Source: Asaia prunellae JCM 25354
GTDB lineage: Bacteria; Pseudomonadota; Alphaproteobacteria; Acetobacterales; Acetobacteraceae
Length of the DNA: 64,000 bases
NCBI RefSeq assembly: GCF_000613885.1
Contig: NZ_BAJV01000005.1
Coordinates: 124,001-188,000 of the forward strand
Reading direction: 5' to 3'
The translations under genes and the position numbers were made by a program. Numbering within the stretch: position 1 is the first letter of the stretch; every line of letters begins with the position of its first letter. Below the pieces are notes generated by a model, which worked only from the letters and a program-made list of their open reading frames with translations, made no database searches and was not told where the DNA came from. Shown here piece after piece: positions 58,235 through 64,000 of the stretch.

Positions 58235-60772
58235 CTACAGGCTGGCGCTGACGCGGCCGAAATAATATCCGCCGGTGAAGGGGACCTGATTGGAGAACTG
58301 ATCGTACATCGAGCCACCTGCCGGAACGAGAGTGCCCGGAAGACGACGGGGGCGGACATTGAACACGTTATTGACGCCGATCGACGCATGAACGCGAGAA
58401 GTGATCTTGTAGCCGACTTCAAGATCGGTCAGCCAGCGCGGTGTGTTCTTGAACTGGCCAAAGCAGGAGTTGGAGTAGCGCAATGCGCCGCCGCTCGCAC
58501 AGGTGGCTGAAGCCGGTGTCCAGTCCTGATAGGTCATCATGTTGGTAGTCTCGCCATAGCGGCTCTGGCGAATATTCACATCCCACTTTCCAATGGTCCA
58601 CAGCGCATTGAGAATGATCTTGCTGCGCGGTGTTGCGGTCGTGATGTAGCCGATCGTCTGCTCATTCAGGAGCGGCTTGCCGATTGTCGAAATGCCGTTG
58701 TGATGCAGACGGGTGCGGTTGAGATTGAATGCCGCCATGAGCGCGACATTGCCGTATTCATGCAGATGAAGAAGATAGTCGGCCTTGATATCCAGTCCCT
58801 GCGTCCTGGTGCTGGCTCCATTGGAGAGGAAGTAAGCCGAGGAGGCTGCGGCATTGGTCGCTGTAGGCGAGACGTCAAAGCCGAAGGAACGAATGGCGTC
58901 GAGCGCCTGTGCTCCACGTACCGTGCCACCCTGAACGATACGATCGCGCAGATTGATCTGATAGACGTCAGCCTCGACATGCAGGCCGCGTACCGGCTCC
59001 ATCGTAAAGCCTGCACTGGCATTGACCGAGCGTTCCGGCTTCAGCCCCTGGGCACCCAGCGAGCGTGCGGCTGCGGATTCGACAGGAAGCTGCCCGCCGA
59101 CGCTCCCTGTGCCGGCGAAGATGTTCAGGCGGCTGAAATGAGATTCTTGCAGGGTCGGTGCGCGAAATCCGTTGGCAATTGTACCGCGGAGCGCAAAGCG
59201 CTTCGTGAAGTCATAGCGCGCCGAAATCTTGCCGTTTTCCGTATTGTCAGTATCGGTATAATATTCATAACGACCGGCGACATCGATCGAGAGCTTGCGC
59301 GTCGGACGGAAGGTGGCATCGACATAGGCCGAGTAGATATTACGATACCAGGTGCCTGCTGATTGCGGCGGAATACCGGCATGTTCCACCGGGCCGCCAT
59401 CGAGATAGGATTCCGGATTGCCGGAAATGATCTGGTAGGAGTCCAGACGATGTTCTCCGCCGAAAGCAAGGCTGACGGGCATGGACCAGATCTTGAAGCC
59501 GCGGCGCAGATCGAGGTTGTTTGTCCACTGCGTGTTCTTCTGGGTGTAATCCCAGAACTTGCTTGGTGAGTAGCCCGTCCGGGCGAGCTCACCAAGATTG
59601 ACCACGTCGCGGATGCTGATACGCGAATTATCGCCGCCATAGACAGTCGAAAGATTCCAGTCGAAGCCGAACAGGTTTTCACCCTTCAGGCCGAGTTCGG
59701 CTGCGTAATCGAGCTCGTCATCGCCTGTGATGGGACGCAGTTCCGAAATGCCGGCAGCGGGTACGACGTAGGGGTATTTATACGCCATCATCTCTGCATG
59801 ACGATATCCAAGCGTTGCCTGTCCGTAGAGTTCGATCCCGGCTGCCAGAGGCTTTCCGAAATTGAGCGCGAAAGTTTCGCGGGTTTCTTTCGGTGTACTG
59901 AGATAATCGGTCTTGCGCCCGCGCCAGCTTTCAGAACCGGGTTTGACGCCGACGAAATAATTCTTCGTATCGGCACCAGCAGGCCAGTAGCCCATCAGTG
60001 CATGATCCGGACCCCAGGCAATGGCATGCTGCGTCTGGTAGAACTGTGCGCCCAGATGCACATAGCCGTCCTTGCCGAGCTTGAAGCCTCCATCGGCATC
60101 AAGCTGATATTGCTCGCCGCTGCCCAGATAGGCATTGGCACCGCCCTGTGCGCTCAGGTTCAAACCATGGTCTTTTTTCTTGGTGATGATATTCACCACG
60201 CCAGCGATGGCATCAGAGCCATACATTGCAGCGGCACCATCCTCGAGAACCTCGATATGGTCGATCATATTGCCCGCAAGCATGTTCAGATCGACACCTG
60301 ACGAGGCAAACTGGGGGCCGGGCTTTTGCACAATATTGGCTGTGGAATGACGACGCTTGCCATCGACCAGCACCAGTGTCTCATTTGGTCCCAAACCGCG
60401 CATCTGAATGGATGAAACCAGAGAATTTGTGTTCGAACCACGCGCACTCATGGTGATTGACGGGTAAGTGCGTGTCAGTGCATTGGCGATATTCAGCTCT
60501 CCAGATCGCTCAAGCGTCTTGGAGGAGATCACAACCACCGGACTGATGCTCTGACGTGCCTTGACGTGGCTCTCACGTGTGCCTGTGACGACGACCTGTT
60601 CTGTCTCGTCCGAAGCGCTGACAAATTTGTTTTTCTTCGTCAATGCGGTCGTTTTGTCGGCTTTTTTCTGATCGGCTTCCTGCGATGCCGATGCGGCAGC
60701 AGCACAAGCCCCAGAGCTTATGAAGGGCGTGCAAGCGGTTGTTGCAACAAAGAACAGGGCAAGTCTTTTCAC
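58235..60772 (-). CDS. TonB-dependent outer-membrane receptor
   Basis: 845 residues. A GTG at 60772 with GGAGAG five bases upstream starts a clean signal peptide (VKRLALFFVATTACTPFISSGACA); an ATG at 60826 lacks a ribosome site. The TonB box-like EQVVVTGTRES follows at about 58-70, then the plug (ERSGELNIANALTRTYPSI, QMRGLGPNETLVLVDGKRR, IEVLEDGAAAMYGSDAIAGVVNIIT) and a beta-barrel ending in FGRVSASL with C-terminal Leu. The ligand is unknown; plug type resembles receptors for sugars or siderophores. Not frameshifted. Confidence 0.92.
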   Translation of the reverse strand: MKRLALFFVATTACTPFISSGACAAAASASQEADQKKADKTTALTKKNKFVSASDETEQVVVTGTRESHVKARQSISPVVVISSKTLERSGELNIANALTRTYPSITMSARGSNTNSLVSSIQMRGLGPNETLVLVDGKRRHSTANIVQKPGPQFASSGVDLNMLAGNMIDHIEVLEDGAAAMYGSDAIAGVVNIITKKKDHGLNLSAQGGANAYLGSGEQYQLDADGGFKLGKDGYVHLGAQFYQTQHAIAWGPDHALMGYWPAGADTKNYFVGVKPGSESWRGRKTDYLSTPKETRETFALNFGKPLAAGIELYGQATLGYRHAEMMAYKYPYVVPAAGISELRPITGDDELDYAAELGLKGENLFGFDWNLSTVYGGDNSRISIRDVVNLGELARTGYSPSKFWDYTQKNTQWTNNLDLRRGFKIWSMPVSLAFGGEHRLDSYQIISGNPESYLDGGPVEHAGIPPQSAGTWYRNIYSAYVDATFRPTRKLSIDVAGRYEYYTDTDNTENGKISARYDFTKRFALRGTIANGFRAPTLQESHFSRLNIFAGTGSVGGQLPVESAAARSLGAQGLKPERSVNASAGFTMEPVRGLHVEADVYQINLRDRIVQGGTVRGAQALDAIRSFGFDVSPTATNAAASSAYFLSNGASTRTQGLDIKADYLLHLHEYGNVALMAAFNLNRTRLHHNGISTIGKPLLNEQTIGYITTATPRSKIILNALWTIGKWDVNIRQSRYGETTNMMTYQDWTPASATCASGGALRYSNSCFGQFKNTPRWLTDLEVGYKITSRVHASIGVNNVFNVRPRRLPGTLVPAGGSMYDQFSNQVPFTGGYYFGRVSASL

Positions 60773-61428
60773 CGGTCTCTCCGACACGTGTCTGGATGTA
60801 ACGGGTCGCAAAATTGTTACCGGCATGCCCGGAGTAAAGTTAAGGTTTTATTGCAGTATGTCTTATTATTTCCGGTATTTGATTCAATATTTCTGAAAAT
60901 TTTATCGTAAAAAAACCGGGGTTCTATTTTTCTGTAAACAATTTCTATCTTGAAATATTTTATAGTATTTGATCGATAGATGTCTCTATTTTATGTACCT
61001 TGAATCAAAAATCCTGATAAAATATGATAAGAACAAATGATTTCTGATGTTTTATGCAGGGTGCCATTCTTTGTGCTCCCTGTCTTTTATGCCGAAAACC
61101 ATAGAATGAATTTGAAACCTTATGTAACTACTTTATGAAGTTCATTTCATTCTTGCGAGAGCAGTTTCTCATTCCGGTTTACAGGGACACCAAGATCTTG
61201 TCCCGAATCTGAGGTGTCATGAACTTGTCATGTTTCCTTTGAGCCCGTTTCAGAGGCTTTGGCTTAACATTGCGGTAACGACATAAGTTCTGCCGATTAT
61301 TCCCCGGAGTCTGGGTAGCGTATGCTGCTGGTGTATCGATCGGGAAAGAGCTCTCTTGCGTCGGTTGCAAATCGGGCCGCGATATGAATTGATACAATGT
61401 ATCATCATTCAACCGTGAGATCCCGCCC
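60773..61428. other. 656-bp AT-rich spacer between the divergent TonB receptor and S46 peptidase genes
   Basis: Clearly AT-richer than the flanks from about 60840 to 61140. It holds the promoters of both genes and a palindromic motif at 61388-61406. I see no tRNA, repeat array or convincing gene. A minus-strand frame at 61179-61430 exists but shows no features of a known protein. Confidence 0.6.
61388..61406. promoter_or_regulatory. 19-bp palindromic motif upstream of the S46 peptidase
   Basis: ATTGATA and TATCATC around CAATG, with inner perfect dyad TGATACA-A-TGTATCA. It shares the TTGATA-N5-TATCA layout of the two sites before nuoA. It sits 22 bp before the start codon, a place suited to repression. 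Function inferred. Confidence 0.45.
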
Positions 61429-63519
61429 ATGGCCTTGAGAAAATCACCCTTGCTGCTGTCTTCCGCTCTGATCGGTGCGTTCGCATTCGCAAGCACCGCC
61501 TATGCTGATGAAGGCATGTGGACTTTTGACCATCTGCCCAAGGCTGTCTTGCAGAAGACCTATGGCTTCACCCCCGATACTAAATGGATACAGCATGTCG
61601 TGCAGTCTTCGGCACGACTGGCAGAGGGGTGCTCAGCCTCCTTCGTTTCAGGTGACGGTCTGGTTATGACCAACCATCATTGCGCCAATTCCTGCCTGGC
61701 GGCCCTTTCTGACCAGAATCACGACTATTTCCGTGACGGTTTCTACACCAAGGTACTTGCCGATGAGCGTCAGTGCCCCGGGATGGAGCTCGATCGTCTC
61801 GATACGATGAAAGACGTGTCGTCTCCGGTAGCTGATGCGACTAAGGGCAAGCAGGGGGCTGCTTATGCTTCAGCCCTTCAGGAGGTTGAAAGCAAACTGA
61901 CCAAAGACTGCGTCGGCGGGGATGATGCCCATTGGCGTTGCGATATGGTGTCTCTCTATCACGGCGGGCAAACGGCACTTTACCGTTACAGGCGCTACAA
62001 GGATGTTCGTGTCGTGATGGCGCCGGAGCAGGGCATCGCATTTTTTGGCGGCGATCCGGATAATTTCGATTATCCGCGCTATGACATCGATCTGTCGATG
62101 CTGCGTGTGTACGAAAATGGCAAGCCCGTTCATACGCCGTTCCTCCAGTTTGATCCTGCGGGCCCCAAGGCTGGCGATCTGGTCTTTACCTCTGGTAATC
62201 CGGGACGCACCCAGCGCGGCCTTCCTGCTGCGGCCCTGGCGTTTCAGCGTGACGTGATCAATCCTACAGTTATTGGGCTCTATTCGGTGCGAGAGGGGAT
62301 GTTGTGGCAATATGGGCGTGAAAGCGCCGATCATGCCAAACAGGCCGAAAATACACTGTTTGGCGTTCAGAACGCTCTGAAATCCTATTCCGGCACGCAG
62401 GCTGCCTTGCAGTCGAGCGATATCGTTGCCCGACGCGCCAAAGAGGATGCAGCGCTTCAGAGCTGGATTGATGCCGATCCCGCCCGAAAGGCCGCCTATG
62501 GTGAGCCTTTCAGGGCAGTTGATCAGGCGATTGCTCTCGAGAAAGACCTTTTTGCCCGTAATCTCGCTCTGGGTATGGTTTTCGGTGGAGCTCTCGATAA
62601 TGTCATGGCCCTTGTCGAGGGCGCACATGAACGCAGCAAGCCGGACGCGAAGCGCCATGCCGGTTTTCATGATGCCCAGCTTGGCGAGATTGAAACGGCC
62701 CTTGGTGCAAAAGAGCCATTCTATCCCGATCTTGAAACAGCACTTCTCGCCCTGCGCCTGACGAGCCTGCGCCAGACCGTTGGAGCGGATGACGTTCTTG
62801 TACATCTGGCTCTGGGCTCGGATGCACCCGATACCCTGGCAGAAACGCTCATCAAGGGGACCCATATGGGTGATCCCGCAGCACGTCTGGCTCTCTGGAA
62901 AGGTGGCCTGGCAGCGGTCGAAGCGTCGAATGATCCGCTGGTCGTGTTCACGCGCAAGCTCTATCCCAGCTATGCCGCACTGCGCGATCGCATGCGTGAT
63001 GAGGTGGGCGCTCCCCTGCACAAGGCGCAAGGCGATATTGCCCGTGCCCGTTTCGCCCAGGCCAAGGCGGAAGGACGCCTTGATACGCTCTATCCTGATG
63101 CAACCTTCTCACCGCGTCTGTCATACGGCACCGTCAAGGGCTGGCGTAAAAACGGAGTCGATGTTGCCCCCTTTACGGATTTCGCGGGTATGTATCGCCA
63201 CGCAACCGGCAGTGAGCCGTTTGCCCTTCCCAAGCGCTGGGTTGATGCAAAATCCGACCTCAACCCTGACACGCATCTGGATTTCGTTTCGACCAACGAT
63301 ATCGTGGGAGGCAATTCCGGTTCCCCGGTAATCAGCCGTGAAGGCAAGGCGGTTGGACTGATTTTTGACGGCAACCTGCCCAGTCTCGCGGGGGACCTCT
63401 ATTATGATATCAGTAATAACCGTGCAGTCGCGACAGATACGAGCGCGATTATTGCAGCGCTGAAAACCGTTTATCACGAAGACAATCTGGCTGATGAGCT
63501 GATCAGCGGTCATCACTGA
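61429..63519 (+). CDS. S46-family serine peptidase (dipeptidyl-peptidase 7/11 type)
   Basis: 696 residues with a signal peptide (MALRKSPLLLSSALIGAFAFASTAYA). The chymotrypsin-like triad is visible: His in GLVMTNHHCANSCL (near 85), Asp in FDYPRYDIDLSMLRVYENG (near 220-226) and Ser in NDIVGGNSGSPVISREG (near 628). EGMWTFDHLP is the family start. S46 enzymes cut dipeptides from the N-terminus of oligopeptides in the periplasm. Next to a TonB receptor it may serve peptide use. Intact frame. Confidence 0.93.
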   Translation: MALRKSPLLLSSALIGAFAFASTAYADEGMWTFDHLPKAVLQKTYGFTPDTKWIQHVVQSSARLAEGCSASFVSGDGLVMTNHHCANSCLAALSDQNHDYFRDGFYTKVLADERQCPGMELDRLDTMKDVSSPVADATKGKQGAAYASALQEVESKLTKDCVGGDDAHWRCDMVSLYHGGQTALYRYRRYKDVRVVMAPEQGIAFFGGDPDNFDYPRYDIDLSMLRVYENGKPVHTPFLQFDPAGPKAGDLVFTSGNPGRTQRGLPAAALAFQRDVINPTVIGLYSVREGMLWQYGRESADHAKQAENTLFGVQNALKSYSGTQAALQSSDIVARRAKEDAALQSWIDADPARKAAYGEPFRAVDQAIALEKDLFARNLALGMVFGGALDNVMALVEGAHERSKPDAKRHAGFHDAQLGEIETALGAKEPFYPDLETALLALRLTSLRQTVGADDVLVHLALGSDAPDTLAETLIKGTHMGDPAARLALWKGGLAAVEASNDPLVVFTRKLYPSYAALRDRMRDEVGAPLHKAQGDIARARFAQAKAEGRLDTLYPDATFSPRLSYGTVKGWRKNGVDVAPFTDFAGMYRHATGSEPFALPKRWVDAKSDLNPDTHLDFVSTNDIVGGNSGSPVISREGKAVGLIFDGNLPSLAGDLYYDISNNRAVATDTSAIIAALKTVYHEDNLADELISGHH

Positions 63520-63531
63520 CCGCAGATTGCG

Positions 63532-63613
63532 CGGGGCTCTGCCCCGTGCCCCGAAAAGGGGCTAGCCCTTTTCTTCCCGATTGAAGGGGTTCCAAAGGGC
63601 GACTGCCCTTTGG
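63532..63613. repeat. Cluster of three GC-rich hairpins between convergent genes
   Basis: Hairpin 1 at 63532-63546 (CGGGGC/GCCCCG), hairpin 2 at 63548-63562 (GCCCC/GGGGC, loop GAAAA), hairpin 3 at 63592-63613 (CCAAAGGGC/GCCCTTTGG). The style is that of dispersed palindromic repeats found between genes in Acetobacteraceae. It may end transcription from both sides. Repeat status needs genome copies to prove. Confidence 0.6.
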
Positions 63614-63633
63614 CGGAGGTTTGGGGCGAAGCC

Positions 63634-64000
63634 TCAGATAACCGGTGTACCGCCCGTTACTGCAATGGTGGCGCCGGAGATATAGCTGGCTTCATCACTT
63701 GCAAGCATCACATAGGGGGCGATCAGTTCCACCGGCTGGCCGGGGCGACCAAGGGGTGTGTCTGCGCCGAAGACCTCGACATGATCGCCATGCATTGTTG
63801 CAGGGATGAGCGGGGTCCAGATAGGACCGGGGGCGACCGTGTTGGACCGGATGCCCTTTTCGCCGAGAAGCTGGGCCAGACCACCACTGAAGTTCTGGAT
63901 GGCAGCCTTGGTGGCGGAATAGGCAAGCAGGCGGGGCTTGGGACTGTCCGCATTGACCGAAACCGTATGGATGATCGATGAGCCGCTTTTCATATGCGGG
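63634..64000 (-). CDS. C-terminal part of a short-chain dehydrogenase/reductase (start outside window)
   Basis: The last 121 residues of an SDR: SIIHTVSVNADSPKPRLLAYSATKAAIQNFSGGLAQLLGEKGIRSNTVAPGPIWTPLIPATM with the Tyr and Lys of YSATK, and YVMLASDEASYISGATIAVTGGTPVI at the end. This resembles the YhdF/YghA-type subgroup (general-stress SDRs with WTPLIPATM). Cofactor site and start lie beyond position 64000. Substrate unknown. Confidence 0.88.
   Translation of the reverse strand, partial: PHMKSGSSIIHTVSVNADSPKPRLLAYSATKAAIQNFSGGLAQLLGEKGIRSNTVAPGPIWTPLIPATMHGDHVEVFGADTPLGRPGQPVELIAPYVMLASDEASYISGATIAVTGGTPVI

Noticed and set aside
60773-61428. Cobalamin riboswitch before the TonB receptor (and before cobG)
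   Set aside because: The conserved B12-box sequence and core were not found in either region; the receptor ligand therefore stays open.
61179-61430. Small minus-strand gene overlapping the S46 peptidase start
   Set aside because: No recognisable family or motif, composition not clearly coding, and it starts inside the peptidase signal-peptide region.
1-64000. CRISPR arrays, rRNA, tRNA or insertion sequences
   Set aside because: No regularly spaced repeats, tRNA T-loop patterns, rRNA segments or transposase motifs were recognised anywhere in the window.

Overview
The window looks like a chromosomal segment of an acetic acid bacterium (Acetobacteraceae, Alphaproteobacteria). The basis is a high G+C sequence with a periplasmic/outer-membrane style typical of that family, an EmrAB-type pump with its own outer-membrane factor, an aerobic cobalamin pathway, acetoin/butanediol chemistry and a full complex I of the E. 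coli type (fused NuoCD, about 900-residue NuoG). The genus is not settled by the sequence alone.

Layout: (1) 1-5004: end of a sugar-transferase-like gene, an exported alpha/beta hydrolase with a small membrane protein, SelO and a Wzx-like flippase. (2) 5006-10374: six overlapping minus-strand genes that resemble hydrogenase-4/complex-I subunits (HyfB, C, E, F, G plus an 85-residue protein) but keep neither Ni-Fe cysteines nor recognisable proton-path residues, and have no NuoB/HyfI or ferredoxin subunit. (3) 10564-17939: aldo/keto reductase, bicupin, serine dehydratase, acetoin/diacetyl reductase, HolC-PepA, TauE/SafE permease. (4) 17972-21350: molybdopterin operon moeA-moaA-moaC-moaD-moaE. 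(5) 21805-29634: EmrA-EmrB-OprM tripartite pump with a palindromic operator candidate, then zwf and a GH15 glucoamylase/trehalase-type enzyme. (6) 29889-44404: nuoA-B-CD-E-F-G-H-I-J-K-L-M-N, closed by a clear rho-independent terminator. (7) 44498-50856: cobG-H-I-J, cobK on the opposite strand, then cobL-E-M. (8) 50904-64000: XRE regulator, LysR/pirin pair, a CsoR/RcnR-type regulator with a perfect operator in front of a heavy-metal RND pump, a VOC protein, a TonB-dependent receptor, an S46 peptidase and the end of an SDR gene.

An important property of this sequence is that many conserved genes (hyfG-like, pepA, tauE, moeA, oprM-like, GH15, nuoCD, nuoE, nuoF, nuoM, cobJ, lysR, czcA-like, VOC) are split by single-base indels, nearly all a missing base in a short run. 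About 18 events in 64 kb, including four subunits of one otherwise intact complex I, point to uncorrected sequencing indels rather than gene decay. I give the whole gene span for each and mark the break.

The items most worth a second look are the cofactor-less Hyf-like membrane complex, a 19-bp motif (TTGATA-N5-TATCA core) found twice before nuoA and once before the S46 peptidase, and the 11-bp perfect inverted repeat in front of the metal regulator.
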